64,000 nucleotides of DNA, taken from NCBI GenBank assembly GCA_034687125.1, contig JAQGBZ010000054.1:62001-126000 (forward strand), written 5' to 3'. Source of the DNA: Neelides folsomi. Taxonomy: Eukaryota > Arthropoda > Collembola > Neelipleona > Neelidae. This document shows positions 24,785 to 36,027 of the stretch, in pieces; positions within the stretch are counted from its first letter, which is position 1; the number at the start of each line of letters is the position of its first letter. Both the position numbers and the translations under genes were made by a program. The notes beneath the pieces are model-generated. The model was not told where the DNA came from, did not search any database, and worked only from the letters and a program-made list of their open reading frames with translations.

Positions 24785-26568
24785 CTAAAATATTTTGAGC
24801 TCAGCATTCGGATCAGCATATTTCTTTCTGTGAGTTTCAAATAGGGATTCAACAGCTTTGATATACGTTTGATGTACGGTTTCAATTTCTTCTTGTGTTG
24901 GATTTAAAACTTTTTCCAAATGAATTGGAGCTCCAACTAATAAAATTCAATTATTTTTTACATTAAAGCAACTTTCTATTCAATTCTCCATTAAGATTTT
25001 TTAAACTTTGATAAAGATTCACGATATGTCATTTTTAAATTAAATCATTTCTTTAAAATTATTAGTTATTTCATTACCAACAGTCGTGATGGGACGCCTT
25101 TGAGGTAAAAGACCAAACGAGTACTGAAATATCCCTCTTCCCAAAAAGAACACGGGGGCCAGACCGAACATTTGCTGCATCTTATTTTGACATCTTCTCA
25201 AGAGAGATCCTTCTGGATTATTTACTTGATCATAAATATCTGTTTCACCAAATGAAAAAACTGGAACAAGAGAAGCCCTTAAACAAAATTAAAAAATGTT
25301 CTACATATAACAAAAACAAACCATACCTTTATTTAGAAATGTATGTATAATTTATTAGTAGCTATACCCGCTTTTGAGAGCATATTTAATGAAACCCTTT
25401 CTTTTCTTGAGTTGCAATACATAAGATCCAGGATGAGAATCCAAACTTTAAAATTAAACCAAATCATCCATTAAAATTAAATCTTATACAATTAATTAAA
25501 ATAGGATAATTAAATATTTAAAAACCTTTCGGGGGCTCCTCCAACTGCCAAACATGCAGCATGACCACCTCCAGGATAATTTAAAATATAATTTAAACTT
25601 TCTCTATCAGCTGAAACAGTCCCAGCACTATGAAACAAATATCTTATAGTGTCACTATTTAATTATGTTGTGTTATAAAGTTAATGATAGGTTTGAGTAG
25701 AGTAAAAAATAAATTATTTACCACATGAGATATTCTCTATATAGTGGCATAGAATAATGCCCTTCCAAAGTTAAAAGATGAGTAGCAATCCCTGGAAAGA
25801 CTTTGCTCACCTTAGAATTCATATAAAAAATCACTCTTAATCTTATAAAAATTAAGTATCCTACATGTAGTTGATTAGTGTTTAACTTTTATTTACATAA
25901 GTTCCTTCTGTAGCAAAGTTTCCAAATGCTCCATTGCAAATAATCCCATGTGGGTGACAACCAAACAAATAATTATTTTTCGGATCCAACTCTGCAGTCT
26001 TTACAAGTTTAATTGGGAAGTAGTTGACATAATGCTTCCATAATGGCCAGTTTCTCACCCAATCCCACCTTAAATAGAAAACAACAAATTATAAAATACA
26101 ATTCTCGTGAGATTATCATTGAATTAAAAAACATTGTACCAAAAGTAAATAATATATTTTTCAATTACTTTCTTCCTCCTCGCTTGCATGTATCTTTATC
26201 GTATAAATACCAAGCGAGATAAAGGAGCGAGATAAACCCAAATCGTGTAAAGAAAAATAGGTAAAGGAAGAGGACCCATCCGCCAGGTCCCATTAAGAAA
26301 AATGTACAAATAAAAGATAAAACAGCTAAAGTCTCCATACGCCGATTTAAAGGAATATTCAATGGAGCAAATTCAACTCCAAGAACTTTCTTCCCTTTGT
26401 GAAATTCTTCATTGCTGTAATGAAAGAGAATTTTCATTAAACTTTAAATCAATATACATATATGAAATAGAGTATACTTGTATACCTAAACAAATGAAAA
26501 AGTAAAACTTACTGTTCTGATTTAATTTCATTTCTGTTGGGATCAATTGGCGATCCTTCTCTTTCCAT
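24785..26568 (-). CDS. DGAT2/MOGAT-family acyltransferase
   Basis: Eight minus-strand exons join in phase: 26568-26513, 26414-26169, 26068-25897, 25810-25722, 25627-25526, 25445-25368, 25277-25078 and 24936-24785. They give 364 residues, a normal family length. A hydrophobic hairpin (about residues 40-85) anchors the enzyme in the ER membrane. Family blocks in order: [12 protein letters not shown], the [10 protein letters not shown] catalytic motif (HPHG at 139-142), [49 protein letters not shown] and RRPITTVVGAPI. The family transfers acyl groups from acyl-CoA to diacylglycerol, monoacylglycerol, wax alcohols or retinol, to store neutral lipid. Which acceptor is used cannot be decided from sequence, so DGAT2 itself is only one possibility. 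Confidence 0.92.
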
Positions 26569-27341
26569 CTTGATTGTTTAAATAAATATTTAATTTTTCA
26601 CACTGAAACAATGTAAAATATTTGATCACATGAAGGTCTTATATATTTTAAAATAACTCTAAGCACATTGGCATATTAATTTTATCTTGTTAAAGCAGTT
26701 TAAGTTAAATAAAGCTCTAAAGATTAAAATTGAATCTTAATATATGATTCAAAATCTTGATATTTTTATATCCTAATTGATTGTAAAGAGAGATTTCACA
26801 GGAATTGTGAATAAATCGGAAATGCAACTCTGTGCAACTACACACCGGACGAATCAATTGGTAAATTCAACCGCCAAAATCCTCCCCAAATATTTCTGAA
26901 ACTCGTCTGTTGTGAACCTCTCCCTTCTGCATCTACTCTCTGTATGAAACTGTAAAAGTAGTTTTTGGCTCTTGGCCTTTTGGCGTTTGTTTGTTTTCTT
27001 CTCTTTCTTTATGAATGAAGCTTTAAGGTATCTTTAAGTAAATACTATCATTACATGAATACTTGAATACCTTCTCCCAATTTACTATAAAACTCTACCT
27101 ATTAAACCGTATTGGAGGAATGAAACAAAACACATGCACCAAACTACTTACAAACAAGTACACATGTCTCACATGTGTATATTTTATTTTTGTACTGGAA
27201 AATGTCAATACCTATTATCGGCTTATTATTTGAAGGATAATAATCTAACAATAAGTATTTGAACAGCTTTCCAATTAAGTATGGTAAATAGTTTTACTTT
27301 GTAAAATAAGAAAATTATATTGAATATAAATGCTTACGAGC

Positions 27342-27380
27342 AATAAGATGTTATAATAAGATGTTATAATAAGATGTTAA
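27342..27380. repeat. 13-base tandem repeat, three copies
   Basis: AATAAGATGTTAT repeated three times, the last copy differing at its final base. No other feature overlaps it. Confidence 0.9.
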
Positions 27381-29294
27381 AATATTACAAAAATGTTAAA
27401 GATGTAGAGTAGAGAGATTCTCACAATTTGTTCGCTTTATCTTTACTTTAGTGGATTATTTAATCTCTCATCCTTGATATATGAACGAGGAAGAGAGGAA
27501 TTAAGGGAAATGTGGGTGAAGGAGGACGAGAAACTAAAGGTGGAAGAGGACGTAGAATTTACCCTTGTCTTACTGATGATTTGGAGGAACCTTTTTTATA
27601 TATCTGTATTTATCTACACATTTTGACTTGCTCAACATTCCATCCTTTTTTTCTTAGAAACGCCTTACCACACTTCCGAAATGTTCTACGAAACACAAGG
27701 GTCAAGTCGAGATGATATTCATGGAAGGAAATGGAAGGTTCTTCTCAAAGTCCCTTTTCTCATATACATTTGTATTTCCTATGCAGTTAGATATAAGATA
27801 TATTTAATATACCTAGGTAGTATTTAGATGCACTTTGTGTATAACTCTCTATATCTTTCTTGATATTTTCTACTACTTAAGTCTCAGCGAAGGGGAATCT
27901 TCTGGAATTCATACAAAATGTTTTAATCTCCGATCACTCTTTCAACTCGTGACCCAAACTCAAATCTCTCTTTCTTATTTTTTACTAAAGGTTATTCATT
28001 ATTTTTCCATATAATTTAGACCTGTTCAAGGCTCGTCGTCTTCAGGCACAAAATGCTCTCATTTAAGTTTATGATAAAATGATAATTGTTAAAATACAAT
28101 TCTGTGAAATTATCATTATTATTGAGTTTTTTTTAAATATAATGTTATTTTATTTAAGTGCAAGGGAAATATTTGTACAGTGTATAAATACTTATTCTAT
28201 TTAACAGTATCAATAAGTAATTTTTACCTTTTACAGCAAAGCTAATACACAAATGGGTAGTATGAATTTCAATATTCAAAAGCCGGCGATTTTCTTTTAA
28301 ACTGGGTTTGATCTTTTAAATTAACTTATAACAATTCACAACGAGACGAGTGGGACTGCTATAATATTCGGCGCACCACGCGCTTATCCATACAATTGTA
28401 GTAATTAATTAACAGATTTTTATATTCTTTAGTTATCTAATATGCCTTTAGTATAGAAGTTTGTTTCATGTTTTATAAATAAGCTAATTTTATACGATGT
28501 GCACTATATGTGCACTTTGCTCAGTGTTTCTTATTGATGTACTTTTTTTTTAAAAAAAGAGGTACTTGATAAACACTACTTTATGAATGTTGTGTAATGT
28601 AGCAATGAAATGAAATGAAAAATTATAACCTAACCAAATATTAATTATACAGTATAGGTATTATGTACTGTGTACCTACAATGTTTGTAACATAATTTAT
28701 ATTAACTACAATAAATATTAGATACAAAATACAGAAAATAATTATTATAGTGTTAAATTACAATTATCGAGTGTACTCTTCAGAATTCCAATTTAGACTT
28801 TTTATCTTCTATTATTTGTAAGAGTGTAAAGTCGAGACCCACGAGATCCAGAGTTCAATTTTTAAACAGACTCCTTGCATAAAGGAGAATGGCAATTGGC
28901 CTTGTTGTTATTATCAAACACTTTTAAAAGGCATGTTAGTTAGTATTAGTATACCATACACAAGTCACATACCTACATACACATACGTACTACAAACTAC
29001 AATACATTTATACATACTACTACTGTATGCACTTAACTAAAAAAGCATTTTGGAAACATCTGGACCCTCAATTAGATAACGTTTTTAATGATTAATTTAG
29101 TTAAATTCGAATCAAAATAATCTTGAGTACATTTAAATTTGACTAACTATTCTTATAACATTGCGTTTTTTTAATATTGTGAAAACGATGTAAATAAACC
29201 GTTACTAACGCTGAAATTAAAATAAATTTTTCGAGATATCGTCTTGTTAGTTTTAAAGCTCCATATTTATTCTTCTAGACAAACGTGCATTTAT

Positions 29295-29492
29295 TTACTC
29301 GTATATGATATAGGTATAGTGTATGTTTAAAACAATATAATTTTGGATTTCATTTCCAGCTATAATCTGATAAATAAATAATAAATTAAAAATCTTTTTC
29401 CCCTCTTGTTTGCGACTTACGTTTACAGCAACATCTTCAATGTCTATCTTCAATTTATTAATTAAACATAGAATTGTGGTCTTTCTACTCAT
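29295..29492 (-). CDS. Possible tiny two-exon gene
   Basis: On the minus strand an ATG at 29492 opens 24 codons (MSRKTTILCLINKLKIDIED...) ending at a consensus donor AAC|GTAAGT (exon 29492-29421). A 54-base candidate intron ends in TTTATCAG, and a second exon (29366-29295) ends in TAA, giving 47 residues. The intron length is also a multiple of three and has no stop, so the unspliced frame stays open too (65 residues). I recognise no family. The donor and acceptor are good and the intron size suits this genome, but at this length chance is a serious alternative. Confidence 0.25.
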   Translation of the reverse strand: MSRKTTILCLINKLKIDIEDVAVNVSRKQEGKKIFNLLFIYQIIAGNEIQNYIVLNIHYTYIIYE

Positions 29493-30125
29493 TTCAATAT
29501 TATGTTATTTATGGTGATCATTACATGTATCAATGACCATTTGTAATTGTAATTAACAAAATATAGCACTTCTAACTGAATTTATTGTAAGTATAACAGT
29601 ATACATGGAGGACGTGATGCAGGGAGTGAGATGCAGGGAATTCATTGTTATTAATTTCATTAAATAGTTTTACATTATAATACAATAATATAAAAATATA
29701 AAAATGATGTAGCTTAAAATATGTATCTTCATACTATAACTTACGATAGCTGATAAAATACCGTTTAGTTTCATCTTATCGTTATCGTTTAATCATTTAA
29801 CTTTACTAGAATGTTATCTCAAATAGACCAAGATAACCCTGAGATTTTTTAAAATTGTTAATTATTAATTGATAATACATTTAGCACAAGACTCAATCTC
29901 GTGGTCATGTTATAAATTCAAGTTAAGAAATAGATAAACTCTCCCAAAACTTTTGATTATTCTAAAAAAATAACGTTATAACTTATAATAATATTTAGTT
30001 TTAGTTATTATAATGTAATTCACTAAAATTTGTGCTTATTATTTAAAAGTATTTGTTCATAAACAGTTAATGTAAATAAACATCAATTTCTTCACCTTAC
30101 TTATTCATATTAAAAAAAGTCAGTA

Positions 30126-30490
30126 ATGAATGAATTTACTGCATTCTTCTTGTCCATTACATCAATGATTATATTAATGTTCGTTGTAAGTTTAAAAATT
30201 CATTACTTTTAATATTTTGTAATTAAATAATTTCCCATATTACTTTATTATATTTATGAAATAACATAATGACAATAATGAGCAAAATATTATAATTTAA
30301 GGTGGATAAAATTTTTAAACGGAAAAGAAATAATGAAGGTCAAAGCTCTCCAATAGACATTGTAGAAGAAATCGAAGTTGATCCAGCATCATTACCTTAT
30401 AATTCAACACAAGTGAATTTAATAATAAGCAGTTCGAATGGCGATATTGAACCATTACAATCATCCCATGAACAGACAATACACATTTGA
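30126..30490 (+). CDS. Small one-pass membrane protein, unknown
   Basis: Two exons (30126-30185, 30302-30490) with good splice sites (GTT|GTAAGT and TTTAAG|GTG) join in phase 0 to 82 residues. Residues 4-21 are hydrophobic (FTAFFLSITSMIILMFVV), followed at once by a basic stretch (DKIFKRKR), so the segment would insert with the C-terminus in the cytosol. The remaining 50 residues are hydrophilic, acidic and Ser-rich, with no domain I recognise. The intron falls right at the end of the membrane segment. It stands alone between DGAT2-like and the Arf-like gene. The short length limits certainty; a conserved orthologue would settle it. Confidence 0.5.
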
Positions 30491-31192
30491 CTGGCTATAT
30501 ACTTAATTATATTTCTTTTAAAAACAAAGATCTATTTTAATTTTTTGATCAAATTTTTTGTATAATCTTAAAATGAATAATACGTATACTATTTAAAAAA
30601 TACCATATTATAAGATAAAAACATCAAGTATGGGATAAACCGATAAACCCATAGTTTTCTAATCCACTTTTTAAAAAAAAATGATAACTAAAACTAAATT
30701 ACTAAAATTGCATTGTTTTCATAAAATTAAAGTCGAGCAAGTGATTCACAAATTCCGAATTAACGAATTCACTAAATTGAGCCATCATTGGATAAATGGA
30801 AATATAACATTAAGAGAAAGTCAAAATTATAAGCGTTCAATACATTGAACCTAACCCCTTTATGTACAAATAGGTACGTAATAAAATATGCATGTATGAA
30901 ATAATTAATGTATTTAAATGATAAACCTTCATCTTTTAATTCTTATGCGTTTTAATTAGCTACATGTTAAAGTAAGTACATTCATTGACTGAGCCTGCCA
31001 TCAAGGATTGAGTTGAACGAAAGGCGATTTAAAGTGAATCATCAATGAAGTAAGTGTGCAAATACCATTAATCATCGCCACTTGATTAAATAAAATTAAA
31101 ATAAATGTAATGAATGAAAATGAAACTAAGTAATTGCAATACTAATAAATGGCATTCAATTGATTGCATTAGTAAATAAATTATTTCATAGA
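30491..31192. other. Intergenic, leader of the Arf-like gene
   Basis: AT-rich, no coding signal. TTTCATAG just before 31191 could be an acceptor of a 5'-UTR intron, ending two bases before the start codon. Confidence 0.4.
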
Positions 31193-31987
31193 ATGGGAAA
31201 CATCAATTCGGTTCATAAATTAAGATCACAAGATTCTAAATGCAAAAACATGCACGATGTCCTTGTTCGGGACGGAACAAAACTGATTTTAGAACATTTG
31301 CGCAGACAGGCTGTTTGTGAATGTTTTAATGTTAACATTCGTAAGAAATAATCTTAATCAATTCAAATATTTAAGTTACGATTTATGATCAAGTTAGGAC
31401 CTTAATTACAATTACAATAAAAGTTTTATTTTGCAATTGATAGGAAAAAATAATGGAACTTCGAGTCAACAAAGACTTCTTTATGAGAGAAATAAATTTC
31501 GTGCATGTTTCGAGCGAATCGAATACTTAAATCTGGCTTGGCACTTCAAAGCGTGTCATCCAAACGCTGAAGCTATAATATTCATTTTTGATGCAAATCA
31601 GACTGATGAGAAGTCAATTTGTGAGAGACAAAAAGCTCTTCATTCATTGATGAGATCAAAAGACTCCAATTGTCATTTACTTGTATTTGCTATAAAAACG
31701 GTAAATGTTCAACGTTTAAACTAACTTAACCTGACATAAACAAAATTAACTTTTGTAGTTTCGCAAATACCTCAAATACGGAATTTTAATAATTCTTTTT
31801 ATTTTAGAATTACGCAAGTTCAATACAAACGTTTCAGCTCGCTTCTAAACTGAGGCTTGATAAATTAAAGCAAGATCAACCATGGGCAATTTTTCCACTT
31901 GGCATTAGAACAGGGAAGGGGTTTAACAAAGGGATGACATGGATGTTCAGAGAACTCCGAAGACATGTGAATCATAATCACATGTAA
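31193..31987 (+). CDS. Arf-like protein with degraded GTP-binding motifs (pseudo-Arf)
   Basis: Three exons (31193-31340, 31444-31700, 31808-31987) join in phase to 194 residues. The start MGNINS fits N-myristoylation (Gly2, Ser6), as in Arf proteins. From about residue 75 it aligns with Arf from the switch II helix onward: WHFKACHPNAEAIIFIFDAN for Arf W.HYF....GLIFVVDSND, HLLVFAIKT for LLVFANKQD, and TGKGFNKGMTWMFREL for SGDGLYEGLDWL..QL. The nucleotide-binding motifs are lost. The P-loop GxxxxGKT is replaced by a shortened VLVRDGTKLILEHL; the DxxGQ motif with its strand appears deleted; NKxD has become IKTN; and the SCAT loop is absent. It is probably a membrane-attached pseudoGTPase with a scaffold or effector-binding role. 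A decaying pseudogene is possible, but the frame is fully open across three exons. Confidence 0.75.
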
Positions 31988-32712
31988 TAAACATCACAAT
32001 CTTTTTGAATTTCATTTGTTTCTAATGTACAGTTTATTTATGATGGTTAAACAAAGAATATTTACATAATACCATTATCGTAATATAAACCATTTTTATC
32101 ATAATAGATACTCGTATAAAAATCCCATTTAGCACAAACTAGAATCATTATTTCGTAATTCATAAGCTCCTACTAACATTAAGTGTTAGTAGGAGCTTAT
32201 GAATTCGCGTATGTGGGATACAAATTAATAAATTCAGCATTGACATAAATGGGACATTTGTATTAATATCTGCTGCTTGTTGCTGGCTCTTGAATGAGTC
32301 AAAGCTTTGACTCAAGCGTACAAAATATCTTTTTGTATACTCATGAATAGATTAAATTGCATTTAGTTCTATACTTATAGTTATACTTGAATGACTTCAA
32401 AGCTCGTGTGTAGGTGTGTTAACACTGTTAACAAAGAAGTATTTAATTTGGTGGGTGAGCCATCGTGAGCTTCAGCATTCAACCACTGGCTGATATCAAA
32501 ATCCTATTGAGCTCTATAGGTTTTACATCAACACATTGAACACAGGCTTCACCGCCTTCATATCCACACCTTCATTTCCCATCCTCCCGTAGTTTTCCTC
32601 AATTAATTGAGCCCGTAGTTTTACAACCTCATTCGAGACGAAGTTTTAACTACACTGTCAATCAACGAACATTCTTATGCCAAGATAGCCTCAATTTAAT
32701 AAAGTTTTAACA
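31988..32712. other. Intergenic, Munc18 promoter and leader
   Basis: Contains the perfect hairpin at 32157-32205. The last 200 bases are less AT-rich and are probably the promoter and 5' UTR of the Munc18 gene. No ORF of interest. Confidence 0.5.
32157..32205. repeat. Perfect 22-bp inverted repeat with 5-base loop
   Basis: AATTCATAAGCTCCTACTAA begins the left arm (32157-32178). Its exact reverse complement is at 32184-32205, with loop TTAAG. It is too short for a normal animal microRNA precursor. It could be a tiny MITE remnant, or a stem in RNA read through the region. Confidence 0.9.
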
Positions 32713-35188
32713 ATGGAACTCAAAAGTATTGTACGCGAAAGTAAGTTTCTAGTTTTTTCAAATTCAATTGTTATTTTTATAATATTATTCATTCTAAATT
32801 GTTGAGTATTAATTTGTTTTTACTTTGTAGATATATTTACCTCGGTGTTTAATGGGATTCAAGATGATAATGTTGGAATGACTGTCCGACTTCCGGACAA
32901 AGTCCTTGTACTTGATAATTTGGGGATGAAAATTCTGTCGGCATGTTGCAAATTGAATCAGCTGGCTGAAGAAGGTCGAGTTGCATTTTTAGAAGATTTG
33001 ACCAAAAATCGTGAACCACTTCCTCGTCTTGAAGCCATTTATTTTGTCAGTCCGACTGAAGAGACAATAACAAGAATTATTGCTGATTTTGAAAAACGAA
33101 AGCTCTACAAAGCAATTCACATTTTCTTTACATCACGTATGATCTCTATAAAATAAATTTCGATGAATTATGAACAATACAATGTTATGTTAATAAATGA
33201 ATGTTTAAATTAAATGTTTGATTAAACCAATTAGCACTGATTTATTTTAAACTTATAGGATGTCCGGATAATTTATTCGAAAAATTATCCAACGCCAAAG
33301 TGGCATTTTGTATTAAAACTTGTAAGGAGATCGATTTGGCTTTTCTTCCATTCGAGAGCAATGTAATTTAAGTAAATTTCGTTTATTTGGATTTAACTAT
33401 TTAAGTTAATTTCTCATTAATTAATGTTTTAATTTTATTTTCAAGGTATTTCTTCTTGATCGACCCTCATCACTAAAGGAATTCTACGGGCCTTTAGAAT
33501 CTCCGTACAAATCGAGAGTCAATGCGCTTGAAGATGTTGCTGAACAAATCGCCAGTTTCTGTGTCACTTTAGGAGAATATCCCAAAATTCGATACAGGTG
33601 AAAATAGTTTAATTTTTAACATTTGCATTTCAAAATAATTTTGTTAATTAAAAATATTGTATTTATGTAGGAGAGGATTTCAAAACAATTGCGACTTGGC
33701 CAGTCTCGTTCAGTCTAAATTGGACGCGCTCAAGGATGAAGATTCCAAACTTGGATCAGGACCATTGAAAGCCAAGTCTCAACTTGTGATTCTCGACCGA
33801 GGATTCGATTGCACTTCGCTCCTTCTTCATGAATTAACTTACCAAGCCATGATTTACGATCTCCTCACCATCGAAGGAGATTTGTACTCATTCAAAAAGG
33901 ACGGAAAAGACAAACACATCATTTTAGAAGAAGCTGATTCTTTATGGCGAGAGCTGAGACACAAGCACATTGCGACTGTGTTGGACTCGGTCACGGGAGG
34001 GTTCAAAACATTTGTAGCATCGAAGCAAAACGAAAAGATTTCTGGTGCTGCGGGATTGAAAGATCTCACGAAACTCATTAAGAAGATGCCACAGTACCAA
34101 AAGGATTTCGACAAATATTCAAATCACATCCACCTTGCAGATCATTGCCAAAATAAGTACAAAGGATCTGTCAATCGTCTTTGCAAAGTCGAACAGGTTA
34201 GAAATTCGTATTTTTTATTTACTAATATTTAAAATTAAGTTTAAACAAATGCATAATCATCACAAGCATTCATATTAGTAAAATATAAAACATAAACAAT
34301 ACCTAAAATTATAAATTAATAACAATAACATTAATAATGATTTTTAATTAAATTAATAATTTAAATGATTTCTTTAGGATTTGGCTATGGGTTCAGACGC
34401 CGATGGAGAAGAAATAAGAGACCCAATGCGAAACATTAATCCAATTCTTCTCGACCACTCGGGAGAAATCACCAAATTGCAGAAACTGAGGATCATTATA
34501 CTTTTTATTTTATCAAAAGGAGGAGTTTCAACGGAAGGTTTGGACAAACTTCTCCAACATGCGAACTTAAAGGAAGATCCAAGTCTTCGAAGTGCCGTGA
34601 TAAATTTATCTCTTCTTGGCCAAAAGATTTTGACCGACGGCCCACGCCAAGAAAACAAAGCGTACAATTTCCCTCGAAAAAATCGAATTGAACCAGGGAA
34701 AACTTTCTTCACTGAATCGAGGTATACTCCAGTCCTCAAGGATATTTTAGAGGATCTCATAATCGGAAAATTGGACAAGGAAAGTTTTCCTTACTTGAAA
34801 GAAACTGATTCAACGACTTTCGTCGAAGGGCCAATCACCTCAGCAAGGAAGTATGGAAATTGGAATAATCAAGGAGGGAACAGAGATATGAAGCAACTTC
34901 CAAGAATCATTTTCTTCATTTTGGGTGGAATCAGTTTATCTGAGACAAGAGTTATCTACGAAGTAATGCAAACTTATCCAGAATGGGATATATTCCTAGG
35001 TACTAAAAATCATAAACTACAGAAAATTATGAAATTAAAAATTAAATTAACAATGTAAATAATATTTTTTAAATCTTTAATATTCCTAATAAATGATTTT
35101 AACAACAATTGGGTATTTTTCAGGTTCAACTGAAATTCTAACTCCTGATGGATTTTTGGAGAATCTTAAGTACCTGAATTCAACATAA
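32713..35188 (+). CDS. STXBP1: Munc18-1/STXBP1 (Rop, UNC-18) SM protein
   Basis: Seven exons (32713-32740, 32831-33136, 33259-33362, 33446-33597, 33671-34196, 34378-34999, 35124-35188) join in phase to 600 residues, normal for the family. Sec1/Munc18 proteins clamp the syntaxin Habc-SNARE unit and template SNARE assembly for vesicle fusion, here most likely neurotransmitter release. Family blocks run the whole length: KVLVLDNLGMKILSACCKL, REPLPRLEAIYFVSPTEE, LILDRGFD-type QLVILDRGFD, HELTYQAMIYDLL, RHKHIA, KKMPQYQKDFDKYSNHIHLA, KVEQDLAMGSDADGEEIRDP and RIIFFILGGISLSETR. These fit the neuronal branch better than VPS33, VPS45 or SLY1. The N-terminus has a short insert (DDNVGMTVRLPD) between helix 1 and the first strand. 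No key region is missing. Confidence 0.96.
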
Positions 35189-36027
35189 ATGGAACATAGC
35201 TAGAAAGCAATTGTAAAAACGACCAACTAATGATATAGCTTATAGTGTCAATTTTTTACAGAATGATTTATGTCTATACCTTTTATCCATTAGATATCTT
35301 TTGATGTCTTTGATATTCAGTATTTGTTTTAATTGTATAACTTTTAACTTATGTCAAATCAAACTTGATTAAGGAATATGGCTTTTTGCTTATGTTATTA
35401 ACCAAGGCATTCAGAATTCAAGATTAGTTTCATTGATTTAATAAGACATGATGAATTAATTTAGAAACTTTATTTAATAGTTAATGCACTTTTAAACGAT
35501 GATCAATCACTATAATTTCAAATAGTTTGTAACATTTAATAACCAATAATAAATGTGTAGAGTATATTAAGAGCGGAAATAATTGTAACATGAAAAGTAG
35601 AAAATTTTAAATGGATTTAATGAATAATAATAATTTACAAATAATTTAATCAACAGCTTTAAAGGCTTTTAGCAATTAACTCTCGTACCAAATTCATCTG
35701 AGCTTTGCCTCATTTCTATTATTTATAAACTCGAATAAAGGCGATTTGGTCTCTAAACAGTTAATGTGTTTATTTTTAATTAAATGTAACAATAACGACA
35801 ATTATCCCTAAATCAATTCAATACAATACGCTTAATTGGATTCACTCAAACTTGTTTTACTCTAATTTAATGAATTAATTCGTTAAATTTCATTTTTACA
35901 AACTAACATTTAAGAAGGCAAGAGAAAGATTATAATTGGAGCACTTTAATAAATGAGCACATTCATTACAATATCAATTTACTTATTACCCATTTAGCTT
36001 TAGAGAGCGAAGTGGCCAAAGTCATTT
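35189..36027. other. Intergenic between convergent genes
   Basis: 3' flanks of Munc18 (plus) and hydroxypyruvate isomerase (minus). AT-rich, nothing recognised. Confidence 0.6.

Larger units (their letters stand above)
26569..30125. other. Long intergenic region
   Basis: About 3.5 kb. The first 300 bases are likely DGAT2-like promoter. A 13-base tandem repeat sits at 27342-27380, and a possible tiny minus-strand gene at 29295-29492 is listed separately. A 67-codon open frame at 27512-27715 has no family features. The rest is AT-rich. Confidence 0.5.
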
